Below are positions 35,185-47,782 of a DNA stretch of 64,000 bases, in pieces (within the stretch, counting starts at the first letter, position 1; every line of letters begins with the position of its first letter). Position numbers and translations under genes: made by a program. Origin of the DNA: Pegoplata infirma (lineage: Eukaryota > Arthropoda > Insecta > Diptera > Anthomyiidae); contig OY992540.1 in the NCBI GenBank assembly GCA_963921195.1, forward strand, positions 9,041,266 to 9,105,265. The letters are read 5' to 3'. Under the pieces are notes generated by a model that was given only the letters and a program-made list of their open reading frames with translations, searched no databases and was not told the DNA's origin.

Positions 35185-35710
35185 AGCCTGACAAAACTGA
35201 CCACTATTTAAGAAAACAAGAGGTGTGACCAACATTTCTATATATTTGAAACATGCTGATTCCAATGGCATACTCTGTTTTTCGATGTATGGTACAGTTT
35301 TCTTGTAAAATGTCATTAAAGATTTGCTGATTTCGAGCCAGTTTTTAACAAAAAAATTTGCAAAGTTAATGATTTTTAAATTTTATGGCATGGAAAACAA
35401 AGATATACTTGTAGCAATATTTCTTATGCAAATTTTGATTCACCAAAAGCAATTTTTTTATCAAAGACCAACTTGGCGGTTAGTTTCGCAAAAACCTCAA
35501 AAAAATTAAGAAACACGCGAATTTAAGGGCTTAAGATGAAAAGCTTTAAACCAAATTTGCATTAGAAATATTGCTACAAATCATATCTTTATTTTTCATG
35601 CCATACAATTTAAAAATCATTAACTTTGCAAAATTTTTTGTTAAAAAACTGATTCGTTATAACTGCGAAAATTCACCTTTGTTTATAAAACCTGATATGT
35701 AGTCTGAAAG
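35185..35710. mobile_element. Decayed copy of the CAC-ended fold-back R
   Basis: The left part (CTGACCACTATTTAAGAAAAC, TGTTTTTCGATGTATGGTAC, TGGCATGGAAAACAAAGATA) matches 47800-48010. An inverse of part of it follows at 35575-35650. Termini are lost on the right. Confidence 0.6.
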
Positions 35711-35808
35711 TCCTACAAATTACCTTTAAAATGAATTTTTTAACCTTTATAATATCTTGTTTCATCTCTGAGATATCTTAACCTGAAGTTTGTTCTCATT
35801 TCGTGACA

Positions 35809-36838
35809 TCATATAAATTTCAACGGGCGATATTTCAGATGTGATCTAATAGATAACCGAGTGTTTCGAACAAAAACTCGGGCTCTAGGGATAAGTTCAC
35901 TTATCTCAGCAGAACACTTTCCGTGGTAATATCGATAGACCAGAGTCACACAACCCACATTCCGACGATGCTCCAATGAGACAATAGAGTTTAATACCCT
36001 ATTGTCATTGATAAGCATCAACGCCCTCCTTTGCACACGGTCCAAGAGCCCCAAAATAGACTTTGAAGCCCCTGCCCATATATTGTAGTTGTATTCCATC
36101 TTCGGTCGGATGTAGGTGGTATAAATAGTGAGGAGATCGGATGAGGTGAAGTATTTCTTACATCGTTTTAAAAAACCGAGACACTTGAATGCTTCTTTCG
36201 ACACTTGAAAAACGTGCTTATTCCAACGGACATCACACTGAATTTTCATGCCCAGAACATCAAGAGTGTCTGATTCCTCTATACCAATACCACCCATATG
36301 TACAGATGACGCTGTTGGTTCCACAGTTATGTGATTCAATATACAACATTGGGTCTTGTGTGCATTAAACTTGACCGTATTGGCAAGACTCCACTTAGAG
36401 ATTGTCAACAGGTCTTGATTAAGTGTGTCATTCATAATCTGCCTCTTGCCCTCAACTTCAATAAGGCTTGGCCTACGATCAAAGGAAAATTAATGACAAA
36501 TGTTGCTGTCATCTGCAAAAGAGTAGATAGGATTTGAAGTTTGTCTTAGAAGGTCGTTAAGAAAAATAAGAAAAAGGGTAGGAGAAAGAACAGAACCTTG
36601 CGGTACACCTGATTGGAGCTGGAACTATAACAACACGTATAGAACGATCCCTGACGAAACTCGAAACAAATCGAAAGAAGTTGTTACCGACACCAAAGGC
36701 ATTAAGCTTAGATATGAGCGCATCGTGCCACGCACAATCAACCGCCTTGGAAATATCCAGAGCAACTACCTTACTCTAACCAAAATGGTGGATCGATCGA
36801 CTCCAACGTTCCGAAAGGAACGCCATGGCGAAAAACAA
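35809..36838 (-). pseudogene. Non-LTR retrotransposon reverse transcriptase, broken at both ends
   Basis: Reverse transcriptase copying LINE RNA at the target site. On the minus strand from about 36838: AMAFLSERW, then VVALDISKAVDCAWHDALIS (motif A, first Asp at about 36755), FVRDRSIRVV, then after a frameshift near 36620 GVPQGSVLSPTLFLIFLNDL (36555-36610), then SFADDSN (36503-36521; FADD in place of YADD, the catalytic pair). There are in-frame stops near 36777 and 36490. From 36435 a 208-codon open frame gives the thumb region (KTQCCIL, DTLDVLGMKI, VRWNKHVFQVSKEAFKCLGF, YIRPKMEYNYNIW, DRVQRRA) and stops after LKYRPLKFI, short of the usual end. No endonuclease domain is present. Clade is probably within the Jockey/R1-like group, which is inference. 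Confidence 0.85.
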
Positions 36839-36861
36839 GGTTTTTCCAAACTTTAAGCTAA

Positions 36862-37090
36862 CACCGAAAAAAAACGTGGGTATTCAATACTAAAAATTTA
36901 ACTAAATTTTAGTTCAAAAGGACCTAGTGCAGGAATTGGTAACGAATACTAAAATTTTTTACTAATATTATTCAAAACCAGTAAAAATGACTAATTTTAG
37001 TACTTTGAAGATACTAAAATTAGTAAGTTATTAGTAGATTTTGGTACAAAATCACTTACTAAACCTTTTACTGTAGAATTATTTTGAGTG
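36862..37090. mobile_element. MITE with TACTAAAATTTAGTA motif, copy 1
   Basis: CACCGAAAAAAAACG at the left, TTATTTTGAGTG at the right. The interior is made of ACTAAAATT and AATTTTAGT words plus the block AAAGGACCTAGTGCAGGAAT. A near-identical copy lies at 59170-59403, flanked by TA. Here the TA is not kept. Confidence 0.6.
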
Positions 37091-37336
37091 AAGATATCGC
37101 GAAAACGTGATGTGATGGAGAAATTCTGAGTACAGATTTGGTCTCAGCGCAGCTCAATCCCTTAGAAAAGTATATTCTAGTCGCGGGTTTACGAACTTTT
37201 TCAAATTTTGTTGCCCTGTGTAATTTTTATAAACGTTAATAAAAAGGGGATTCTTCCATAGAAAATATTAACCCTCTATCTCCCATGTTTAGGGATAATT
37301 TTAGCCTTTTTTTTTAAATATTCTCAATTTCATATA

Positions 37337-37807
37337 CACTGAAAAAAAACCTTGTCAAATTACAAGAAAAAGTCTCGTAATCCCATTTTACTAATATTTG
37401 ACTGATTTTCTCGAAATTAACATTTTTTTTTGTAATTTTACAGTTTTTCTTGTAATTTAACAAATTTCCAAGATTTTTTACAAAAAAATTTAGTAAATTT
37501 AATAGAATTTCTTGTTTTATTTCGCCAAAAAAGTTGTAAATTTACAATTTTATTGGTAAAAGTCTTGTAAAATTACAAAAAATCTAGTAAAATCTTGAAA
37601 CCTCCTTGTAAGTTTTATGGCGTCAAAAAAATTGAAAAAGAAAAGTTTGTAACTATTATTATTTATAAAGTCCTATTTTACGAGAATTTTTAGTAAAAAA
37701 ACCTAGATCGATCAAAACAATTTTTTTTTGTTAAATTACATGGAATATTGGTAAAATCGGGTTACGAGACTTTTTCTAATAATTTCACAATTTTTTTTTT
37801 TTAAGTG
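37337..37807. mobile_element. TA-flanked MITE, TTGTAAAATTACAAG family, copy 1
   Basis: CACTGAAAAAAAACC at the left and TTTTTTTTTAAGTG at the right, TA on both sides. The interior alternates TTGTAATTTTAC, TTGTAAATTTACAA and ACGAGACTTTTT words. Other copies: 39204-39728, 45952-47236 and 51714-52158. Confidence 0.65.
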
Positions 37808-38326
37808 TATGAAATTCTTGATATAGAAAAATTATCAGATTCTTTCATATAGAAAAATATATTCTTCTGGCATTTTTATGTCAGAAGAAGTTTAGACTTG
37901 GTAAAAATAAATTTTAGTAAAAAAAATAGAAAAAAAATTTTTATAAATAAAAATTTTTTGATGAAAAAAAAATTTCTGATAAAACAAAAAAAAATTATGA
38001 AAAAATATTATTAAATTTTTTTAATAAAAAAAAAATTGCTAATGAAAAAAAAATCCTAACAAAAAATTACAAAAAAAAAAAATTATAGGTACATTTTTAC
38101 AGGGTTTACAAGATTCGGTTTAGCCAAATTTAACACTTTCACTTATTTTTTGAAATTATCACAAAATTCTATAATGGGAATTACCATTCTATGTTTGAAG
38201 TAGAAAACTACAACATTATTAAACAAATTTCACCAAAAGAATTTCCTTTCCCAAAAATAAAAAACAAACAAAAACCAAATAAAACCAAATTACAAACCAA
38301 AAACTAACAACTGCGTCTACATACAA

Positions 38327-38597
38327 ATCTCTCATTTACTTGTATAGTGTCATAGCTCAAAAAACGTGATTTTTGAGTTAATGATACAGAATTAGTTGTT
38401 GTATCATGCTTTATATTGTGTCAAAAATCCGTATTAATATATTTTAAACTCACCGTTTGGGAAGAGAACACGCCATTATTGCATTTTCTATGTACCGGCC
38501 TTTTTCAATGGAAACCAGTTTCATTTGTAAACTTTAAACGCGGTTTCTGCAAAATCGAATATTTTGAGTTACGACACTATACAAGTAAATAAGCGAT
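38327..38597. mobile_element. MITE with 37-bp terminal repeats, copy 2
   Basis: Same ends and length as 26248-26517 (TCATTTACTTGTATAGTGTC and inverse), with a few differences. Non-coding. Confidence 0.65.
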
Positions 38598-38599
38598 GT

Positions 38600-39200
38600 A
38601 CCACCAATTTTTTGTTACTGGTTTATCCAACTAAAAGAAAGGAATTTTTGATCAAACTAAATTAAGAACATAGAAACAGACAACTAACACATATTTTAAG
38701 ATACCAAAAAATTTAGAAAACACAAAAAACAAAAAATCAAAAGATCTATACTGTAAATTCATTTATTCCAATTGATTTTATGATTTTCTTTAACAAAAAC
38801 ACATCAACTTAATTTGTTGGCAATGACTTTTATGGATGCGATTTTTTTGTTTCTTCTACTACTTTCTGCCGTCAATGTTGCTGATTGTTGTTGGTCTGTT
38901 GCTCCTAATGCTTTTGACTTTAACATGCTGAGTTTAGCTTGTTAAACAAAAATGGTAACAAGCGTATAATAAATGTTGTACTCTTGTATACATACGATGG
39001 AACGATGGATAGATGGATGATGGCAAAATGGCATTCTACTAATAACAAAAAAAATATAAAAAAATTATCAATGAGACACCATGAAATTTATGCAAACACT
39101 AGATTCAAAATTTGACTCCATTCTAACATTTTTAAATACTGCGAGTGTGACATGTTTTTCAAGGCGGATGTTGATTATTGCACATTCTATGATGTTTTAG
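38600..39200. other. Unrecognised AT-rich sequence
   Basis: A short GATGGAT/GGATGATGG stretch lies at 38997-39025. Nothing else matches the rest of the window. Confidence 0.4.
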
Positions 39201-39203
39201 TCA

Positions 39204-39728
39204 ACAAAAAAACCTTGTAAAATGACAAGAAAAACTTGTAACTTTTATCTTTTGCTACCTCCTATTTGACAAGAATTTCTTGTAATTTTAACAGCTTTTT
39301 ACCAATAATTTTGTAATTTTACATGCTTTTTACCAATAAAATTGTAAATTTATAATTTTTTTGACGCGATAAAACTTACAAAGAGGTCTCGTGACTTTAC
39401 TAGATTCTTTGCTACCTCCTATTTTACGAGAATCCCTAGTAAAAATTACGAGCTTTTTTGTAACTTAACAAGGTTTTTACCAATAAAATTGTAAATTTAC
39501 AACGTCTTTGGTGGAATAAAACTTACAAGGAATTCTCGTGATTTTACTAGATTTTTTTTGTAAAAATAAACTTGGAAATTTGTTAAGTTAAAAAAAAATT
39601 GTAAAATTAAAAAAAAAAATAATTTCGATCAAAAAAAAATTTTTTTTTAAAGGGAAAACTGCCCAATATCTGTAAAATTGGATTACGAGACTTTTTTTAG
39701 TAATTTGACAAGTTTTTTTTTTTGAGTG
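39204..39728. mobile_element. MITE, TTGTAAAATTACAAG family, copy 2
   Basis: Left end degenerate (CAACAAAAAAACCTTG), right end TTTTTTTTGAGTG. The interior has the same words as 37337-37807, including GAGACTTTTTTTAGTAATTT near the right end. Confidence 0.6.
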
Positions 39729-40031
39729 TTGCATTACTGTTAAAAATTGTAAGTGCAGATATTAAAATTTCAATTGAAATTGTGTGTGGCAGTAGGGTGG
39801 TTTATGTTTTAAAAAAACGTAGAAATTCCAAAAAAAAGATTTTTAAGTGCAAAAACACTTGTGCAACGATATTTACAAGAACATTTTTATTTTAAGTAAA
39901 AACTTTTTTAAGTAATTTTTTGTAAAAAACAAGTGAGAGTGTTAAATTCTGGCTGTGATTTATCCCCTTAACACGTTAAAAAAAATAAATGCAGTGGCTT
40001 CTTTTTTTTGAAGGGGGTTGAACTTACGTTG

Positions 40032-41390
40032 TATATGGGGCATTCCATGTCAAATCGGACACTTTGAATAATTTTTTTTAGATTTTCCCAATTTGTTGAC
40101 AGTTTTTAGTACGCTTCGAAAACTCTTCGTGGCTAATTTTCAGATTTTTTTGATGACCTGTTCAAAAGATATACAATTTTTATAAATTGGTAGTTTGTTC
40201 CTTTATTCAAACTTCTTTTACTAATAACTTCTTCAATAATGGTCCAAATTGCAAATTTTTTTTCTTAAATTTTTTTTTTTTACGTACTTTTACAAAAAAA
40301 ATCCAAAAAAAATTCTAAAAAGTGCTCTAGTATGAGACATTTGGTGAGGCATTCCACACCAAATGTCCCGCTACAGAAAAACATGTGTCCCGTAAATTTC
40401 TGAATATGTTGTTTGGATAGCCCTATATGGAACTAAGAAAATTGCGTTTTTGGTTTTCCTAATTTTCAAAAACAGGGCTTAGAAGGCATGGTCAAATATT
40501 GGAAAAATTGTGAAATTTATGGCGCCACAAATTTGATCATTTTTCCAATATTTGACCACGCCCCCTAAGCCCAGTTATTGAAAAATTTAAAAACCCAAAA
40601 CACAATTTTCTAAATTCCATATAGGGCTATCCAAACAACATATTCATATAGGGCTATCCAAACAACATATACAAGCTATTCAGAAGTTTACGGTACACGT
40701 TTTTTTCGCTGGGCATTTGGTGTGGAATGCCTCTTGTATGTACTCTTTGATTTTTTAAAAAATTTTTGTGTGAAACTTCTATCGATTCTACAAATTGTTT
40801 GCCCATGTTGGAGGGTAAAAATAAGTTCCGAAGAATTACTTAGACGTAAAAATTAATGGGGGTCGGTCTTGGAATGAGCAGTAGAAATGGTTTTAAGATT
40901 GGAAAATTACAACAAAATTTTTTCAAAAAATTTAAAAAAATAGTAATAATCGTTATCCCACGATCCTATTGGGCAAAAAATTTTTAGAATCAATAGGAGT
41001 TTTACACAAAAAAATTTCAACAAAATCAGAGAGTACATACATTTTCAAAAATTTTAAATTTTTAAAAAAAAATTTAAAACTTAAAAATCGCATACTAGAT
41101 CACTTTTAAGAATTTTTTTGAATTTTAAAAAAACAAAAATTTTGACAAAAAAAAAATTGCAATTTGGCCCATTATTGAAGAAGTTATGAGTAAAAGAAGT
41201 TTGAGTAAAGAAACAAACTACCAATTTTTAAAAATTCGATATCTTTTGAACGGGTCATCAAAAAAATCTGAAAATTTACTAGGAAGGAGTTTTCCAGGTG
41301 TACTAAAAACTGTCAACAAATTAGGAAAATCTAAAAAAAAAAAAAAATATTAAAAATGTCCGATTTGACATGGAATGCCCCATATATAAA
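40032..41390. mobile_element. Fold-back element F, copy 2, with nested fold-back K
   Basis: TATATGGGGCATTCCATG at the left and its inverse at 41372-41390. The arms match copy 1 (AAATCGGACACTTTG, GATGACCTGTTCAAAAGATA). The central GGATCGTGGG inverse survives on the right (about 40956-40967), while the left arm is shortened and holds a second fold-back. Confidence 0.7.
40352..40733. mobile_element. Fold-back K with GAGGCATTCCACACCAAATG ends
   Basis: The 20-bp end is inverted at 40713-40733. Arms include CCAATATTTGACCACGCCCC against its inverse, centred near 40528. A 29-bp word (ATATAGGGCTATCCAAACAA) is duplicated in tandem at 40617-40672. It lies in the left arm of F copy 2. Confidence 0.65.
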
Positions 41391-41533
41391 AGCATCAAAA
41401 TGGGACGTATAATCGCAACAACTTTTTGAGCAACACGAGGAAAATGAGAGAGGATCAAAGTTTTAAAGCAATCATAATGGGCCACATCATGGCCTCTATG
41501 GACTTTGGTTTTTACCAACGTCATCCTTCATAA

Positions 41534-42050
41534 TAGAGATGGTCACATGAGCAGATTAGAGCGTTCAATTTTACTCACCTGATTGTGAGTGAAGAAAAAA
41601 ATTTCGTAAGTGAGTGTGCGTAAGTAAGATTTTTGCGTGAGTGAGTGTGCTTGAGTCGATTTTTTTTCATATTTCCTTTCGTACCAAAAAAAGGAACTAA
41701 AAAGTTGTAAACTTTGGCTTAACTAAGATTTCGTCCCGAAAAAAGCAAAAAAAAAAAATTTAAATTTCGCAGAACTTTAAATTTTGCTGAAATAATTTGA
41801 AAGATTTTTGAAATTTTAGTTTTTGAAATTTTTTTTGTATAAATAAGAGTTTCGTCAGTGTGAGTCAACGTGAGTATGAGTAAATCTTGCGTGAGTGCAC
41901 GTGAATGTGAGTTGTATTATATTTACTCACGTGATTATGAGTGAGTGTAAGTAGAATAAATATGGTCGTGACTGAGTGTGCGTGATTAAAAAATTCCTGT
42001 CATGAGCGTGAGTGAGTGTGAGTCAAAAATTATTCACGTGCCCATCTATA
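41534..42050. mobile_element. hAT-type MITE, GTGAGTGA family, copy 3
   Basis: TAGAGATGGTCACATGAG at the left and GTGCCCATCTATA at the right; runs of GTGAGTGAGTG flank an AT-rich core. The 8-bp flanks do not match, so the duplication is decayed or lost. Confidence 0.65.
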
Positions 42051-42637
42051 GTGGGGAGTATATAAAACTATATACAAAAATTTCTGAAAATTCCAATAAG
42101 TCAGTGATAAAATCACAGCAGAAAATATTTTAAATTTTTTTTGTTAGATTTTTTTAACTCAAACTTAGAGTGCATTTTTTTTAATTTTTTTATTAAGATA
42201 TTTTTTTTAAATAAATAATTATTACACAGCTGTTCTTTAGAATAAAAGATATTTTTTTGTGTTGTATTAATACTTTGTATTTTATAAATAATTGGTTGGC
42301 TTTCTTTGCAACATAGAGATTGTTGTAGAAGCAACGAAAAAAAAAAAATCTAAATAAATAACTGAAAAAATATATATATTTATATAAACTTTCGCCAATT
42401 TCAACAATGTATATTAAGAGAACTTGATTTGGTAGTATTGTGCTATGCAAGTTTGTTGCTTAAGTCTTTTGTATTAAGTACAAATTTTTTTTAACAATTC
42501 TTAAGAAAATATATTAATGCTGCTAAAATTGACGAAGATGCGATTTTTTTTATTTTATGATAAAATAATTACTCTTAAGAAAATATTTGCCGAAAAATGT
42601 TGCTGTTTCCAGCAAGGTCTAGTTCCTGAATTTTGAC

Positions 42638-43325
42638 CAGGGAAACCAAAAATATGCTCTAAAAAACTCGTTTTATGCGCTTAAAAAATGCCCTTAAAAA
42701 CGGAAAATATGCTCTAAAAACAATAAAAATATGCTCTTAAAAAAAATTATGTCCCCCTTTTTGTTGTGTTTTTTACAATTTGTTAGAGAATAGACCCTCC
42801 AAATACCGTTATGTGCGATAGTAAGAGGGTTAAATATGTTCTACAAAAATATTTTCCTTAATGTTTTCTGCCAAGTTGCTAAATCTAAAGAAAACATAGT
42901 TTCATATACCGATATGAAGCAAGAACAGACCAAATGGGATCAATCGTCACAATTCCGTAATTGTTGAAAAAAACATTCTTGTTGGATAAAAAATTAAAAA
43001 ATACATGTTGTCATAAAAAAAATTGGAAAATAATGCTCTAAAAATTTAAAAAAAAAATTCTCTAAAAATGTAAAAATATGCTCTAAAAAGTGGAAAAATG
43101 CTCTAAAAATTGAAAATATGCTCTAAAAATATGCTCTTATGCTAAAATATGCTCTTAAACCTAAAATATGCAAAAATATGCTCTTAAGGCTAAAATATGC
43201 AAAAATATGCATTAACAAATCGATGCCAGATTTCTTAAAAACTTCTGAAACGGATAAATACCTTACCTATTTATCAATAAAATGCACAGGAAAAAACATG
43301 ATACTGCATATTTTTGGTTTCCCTG
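42638..43325. mobile_element. hAT-like element with CAGGGAAACCAAAAATATGC ends
   Basis: The 20-bp end is inverted at 43306-43325. The flanks ATTTTGAC and GTTATGAC match at six of eight. The interior is an array of AAAATATGCTCTAAAA. It is interrupted at about 42755-42925 by a piece related to the inner unit of the fold-back at 55108-56827 (GAGGGTTAAATATGTTCTAC). The small open frames here are array artefacts. Confidence 0.55.
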
Positions 43326-43347
43326 GTTATGACTATAGGGTCATGAA

Positions 43348-43906
43348 TAGGGATGAGATTTCCATGCAAATGCATGTTTTTTGTCGAAAGTCTAGAAACG
43401 ATATTGACCAATTATGTTTCCGAATCAAGAAATTTGCAATAAAATGGCAACGATTTGTTTTTGCTTTTTTTTGCATATTTTTTTGAAAATGCATATTTTT
43501 GCATATTTTGATTTTATATACATATTTTGTACATATTTCCAACTTTTAAGTGCATATTTTTCCATATTTTTGGCATAAATTAGCAAGAACACAAATTGAA
43601 ATTTATTTTTTTTCAAAAAATTTAATTTTTTTTTTTTTTTTTTGAAAAAAGGAAAAAATATTTTTTTTTCTTAATTTTTTTTATAGATTTTCTTAATTTC
43701 TAAAAAAATCTTGCTTATATAAAGTTTTAATGTTACTATGTAAACCCGGCGTTATTTCTTGCTTTGTAAGAAGTTTTTTCTATGAAAACAAGATTTTTAT
43801 TGTACACATTTTATTTTTTAGTGCATATTTTAACGTTTTTTAGTGCATATTTTGAATTTTTTAGCGCATATTTTCGATTTTTTAGTGCATTAAAATCTCA
43901 TCCCTA
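43348..43906. mobile_element. hAT-like MITE with TAGGGATGAGATTT ends
   Basis: TAGGGATGAGATTTCC at the left and AAAATCTCATCCCTA at the right. The flanks GTCATGAA and GTCATGAG (43340-43347, 43907-43914) agree at seven of eight, an 8-bp duplication. The right third is an array of TTTTTTAGTGCATATTTT. It lies directly beside the preceding hAT-like element and shares the GCATATTTTT word with it. Confidence 0.65.
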
Positions 43907-44100
43907 GTCATGAGTTTTTCCCATTTGACCAATATATGAAAGTTTTCCTTTTTTTTAACAAAAAATTTTCGATCGAAATTTAAATTTCGTTTGTAATTTA
44001 AATTTTTTTATGGTAATTTTATATTTCTTTTTTGTAATTTTAATTTTTTTTTTGTAATTTTACATTTTTTTTGGTAATTTTATAAATTTACAAGAAAAAA

Positions 44101-44815
44101 TAACTCAGAATTTGAGACCTTTTCAAAGAAAAAATTTTTTAGAATCTGAGACTTTTCTTTAGAAAAAATGTCTCTGAATATGTGAATTTTTCCTAGGAAA
44201 AATTTATCAGAATCTAAGACTTTTTCTGTAGAAAAATGTTTCATAATCTAAGTATTTTTTTATACGAAAAAAAAAAATGTCTCAGAATATGAAATTTTTT
44301 CTATAGGCAAAATATCGCGGAATCTGAAACCTTTTCTATAAGAAAAATAACTTTTCATATAGGAAAAATGTCACAGAATCTGATACCTTTTCTATAGGAA
44401 AAATGTGTCAGAATCTAAGACTTTTTCTATAGGCAAAATGTCTCAGAATCTGAGACTTTTTCTATAGGAAAATGTTTTAGAATCTGAGACTTTTCAATAG
44501 GAAAAATGTCTCAGAATATGAGACTTTTACTTTAAAAATGTCTCAGAATCTGAGACTTTTTCTATAGGAAAAATGTTTTAGAATCTGCGACTTTTTCTAT
44601 AGGAAAAATGTCTTAGAATCTAAGACTTTTTCTATACGAAAAATGTATAAGAAACTGAGACTTTTTCAATTGGAAAAGTATCTCAAAATCTGAAACTTTT
44701 TCTTAGGAAAAATGTCTCAGAATCTGATACCTTTTCTATCAGAATATGAGATTTTTCTTTAAAAAAAAATGTCTCAGAATCTAAAACTATTTCTATACGA
44801 AAAATGTCTCGGACC
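44101..44815 (+). repeat. 35-bp palindromic minisatellite array, part A
   Basis: Degenerate units of 'GTCTCAGAATCTGAGACTTT' plus 'TTCTATAGGAAAAAT'. About twenty units. It continues at 47318-47600 after insertion of fold-back Q and a MITE. Confidence 0.8.
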
Positions 44816-44817
44816 CA

Positions 44818-45951
44818 GAGTTTTTCTATGAACAAATCCATGGGAAATTTAACTGACGGATCACCGATTTTGTTTATATTTGGTTATTTGATAGAGCTTC
44901 GTAAATGATTAAAAGCCATATTTTTTTTTTTTTGGATCAATACTACCCAAATTACAATATGGGCGTTTAAAAAAGCGATTTTTTTGGCAATATTGACTTT
45001 TAGATAGTTTTTTTAACATTATTGTACTCGGAAACTGTAAGTCGTACGAACAACTTATAAAAACAATATTGTAGATAAAATTATGAAGAATTCAAATTTA
45101 TTAAAAAAAAAAAAAATCAAAAATTTCAACAAAAAATTTTGAAAACAATATTTGAATGTTCTTTTTTCCTTGGAAGGACATCATCCATTTCCAAAAGCAA
45201 AATTTAGTTTCAAAGTTTAGAATGCCCTTTTAACGCTGTTAAAATTTCAGAGAGGTGTTTTTCGTATTGTTGAGTAATAAATTTTCAAAGTTTGCTAGAC
45301 AGCCAAATATTTGATTTTTTTAAAATTTGGCAAAAAATCAAATAGTTGGCTCTAGACAGTTTTTTTGTGATTTTTTACTCGGAAACCGTAAGATGTACGA
45401 AAAAACTATCTGTGACAATATTGTTGATAAAATTATGGAGATTTTAAATTTAAAACAAAAAAAAAATTAAAAAACATTTAACAAAATTTTTTTATCCTAT
45501 CAAGGACACAATGGATTTCCAAAACCAAAATTTTCTATTAAAGTTGGGAATGTCCTTTTACCGCTGTCAAAATTTCAGGAAGGTGTTTTTTCGCGTTGTC
45601 TAGCAATCAATTTTTAAAGTTGGTGATAAAGCTAAATTTTTGATTTTTTGCAAAAATTTTGAAAAAAAGTCAAATATTTGGCGATCCAACAAAATTTCAA
45701 AATTAATTGCTCAACAATACGAAAAAACACATCTCTGAAATTTTAACAGCGTTAAGAGGACATTCTAAACTTTATTACAAAATTTTGATCTTGGAAATCC
45801 ATGGTGTCCTTGTTAGGAAAACAGGACATTCAAATATTGTTTTCAAAATTTTTTGTTGAAATTTTTTGATAAAATTAGTTAGTTTTTCTAAATTTCTAAA
45901 ATTCATAATTTTATCTATAATAATGATCTAACAAGTTTTTTCTACGACTTA
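44818..45951. mobile_element. Fold-back element Q, copy lacking its right terminus
   Basis: It starts AACAAATCCATGGGAAATTT with GACGGATCACCG and follows the arm order of 18621-20141, through the centre, then stops at CTACGACTTA where a MITE begins. Confidence 0.65.
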
Positions 45952-47236
45952 CACTCAAAAAAAAACCTTGTAAAATTACTAGAAAAAGTCTCGTAATCCC
46001 ATTTTACCAGTATTTGACAGTATTCCTTGTTTTAAAAAAAAAAAATTTCGATCGAAATTTAATTTTTTTTTTGTAATTTTACAATTTTTTGTATATCCTC
46101 CACTCTAGTGATAGAGGGTATATATAAGTTTGTCATTCCGTTTGTAACATCTCGAAATATTGGTCTAAGACCCCATAAAGTATATATATTCATGATCTTC
46201 GATCGATTTTAAGACGATCTAGCGATGTCCGTCCGTCCGTCCGTCTGTCTGTCTGTTGAAAACACGATAACTTTTGAAAGACTTTACGGAGGCTCGTTAA
46301 GTTTGGCATATATGTTGGGCATTTACCTGGTCAGGTTGATATTGCAATCCAGCGAAACCGGTCTAGAGGTCCACAAGTTATGAGCAAAAGACTGAATTTC
46401 GGCAAGGGTTTTTTTTTATGAATTTACAAGATAAAACACACGGTAACTTTCGAACAACAATTCTGAGAGGGCTGAAGTGTGGCATATATATTTGCCGATC
46501 CTCCGTCCCGGTTCGTTTTAAATCTCAGCGAAATCGGTTCAGTGGTTCAAAAGTTATAAGCAAAACCCTAAATTTCAGATTGGTTTCACCTAAAATTCAC
46601 GTGTTGAAAAACCCGAGTTTTAAAAAAAACAAGCTTTTAAAACAATTATAAGCCACAAAATTACTTTGCATAGTATTTTTGTCACTCAAAAATATTTTTA
46701 CACTAAAAAAAAAATACACTCGAAAAAAATTTTACACTCAAAAAAAAAAATTAGTAAATTATTTTTTTTTTACAAAAATGACAAAAAAAGTTTTTTACTC
46801 AAAATAAAATATTTCTATTCAAAATTGTAAATTTTTTTACATTAAAAAATTTACTATCCTTAAAAAAAGGCATTGTGGAGGGTATTCATAGATTCGGTCA
46901 AGTCGAATTTAACTTTTATACTTGTTGTAATTTATCATTTTTCACGAGATTTCCTTGTAAGTTTTATTGTGCCAAAAAAGTTATAAATTTACAATTTCAT
47001 TGGTAAAAATCTTGTAAAATTACGAAAAAAACTCGTCATTTTTACTAGGAATTCTCGTAAAATAGGAGGTAGCAAAAAATCTATTAAAAACACGAAACCT
47101 TGTAAGTTTTATCGCGTCAAAAAATTTGTAAATTTACAATTTTATTGGTAAAAATCTTGTAAAATTACAAGGAATTGTTGTCAAATAGGAGGTAAATAGT
47201 TACAAACTTGTAGTTTTACAAGTTTTTTTTTGAGTG
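45952..47236. mobile_element. TTGTAAAATTACAAG MITE, copy 3, split by a TATACCC repeat
   Basis: CACTCAAAAAAAAACC at the left and TTTTTTTTTGAGTG at the right with TA on each side. Interrupted at 46089-46924; the outer parts have the same words as the other copies. Confidence 0.65.
46089..46924 (+). repeat. TATACCC dispersed repeat, complete copy
   Basis: From TGTATATCCTCCACTCTAG to TTTATACTTG, with CCGTCCGTCCGTCCGTCTGTC and the closing hairpin GATTCGGTCAAGTCGAATTT. It lacks the Transib-like insertion: here CGGTTCAGTGGTTCAAAAGT at 46534-46553 is the uninterrupted form of that site. The 77-codon frame at 46418 is part of the repeat. Confidence 0.8.
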
Positions 47237-47317
47237 TAGCTGGAGCTTTATAACCAGTCAACAACGCTTGAATTCCACAGAGTAAGTCCCCAATTAATAT
47301 ATTTTAGTAAAAATTTC

Positions 47318-47600
47318 TCAGAATCTAAGACTTTTTTTTTATAGAAAAAATGCCTCAGAATCTGAGACTTTTCTATAGGAAAATGTCTCAGAATCTGAGA
47401 TTTTTTCTATGGGTCTGAGATTTTTTCTATATGTCTCAGAATCTGAGACTTTTTCTATACGAAAAATGTCTTAGAATCTGAGACTGTTTTTTTTTGGAAA
47501 AATGTATCAGAATCTGAGACTTTTTCTTTATGAAAAATGTCTTGGAATCTGAAACTTTTTTAGGAAAAATATTTCAGAATCTGACACTTTTTCTATAAAA
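47318..47600 (+). repeat. 35-bp palindromic minisatellite array, part B
   Basis: Eight or so units with the same words as 44101-44815, same orientation, after the nested insertions. Confidence 0.75.
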
Positions 47601-47782
47601 AATTTATTTTAAAATAATTTAGATTTAAGATAGTAAAATTAAATGTTAGCCTTTATATTTTTTCAGAAGTTGGGAAAACTGTACGAAAATCCAGATCCAG
47701 AACCTGTAAAAGGAACAAATCAATATTTGAATGCTGTTTCATTTGTGTAATTTTTATAATTTAAACTAATTGTAGTTTATTA

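Noticed and set aside
42113..43616. Several 60-115 codon frames
   Set aside because: All lie in AAAATATGC arrays of hAT-like elements and change with array phase.
44101..44815. CRISPR array
   Set aside because: Spacers are not unique; the whole 35-bp unit repeats, and the host is a eukaryote.
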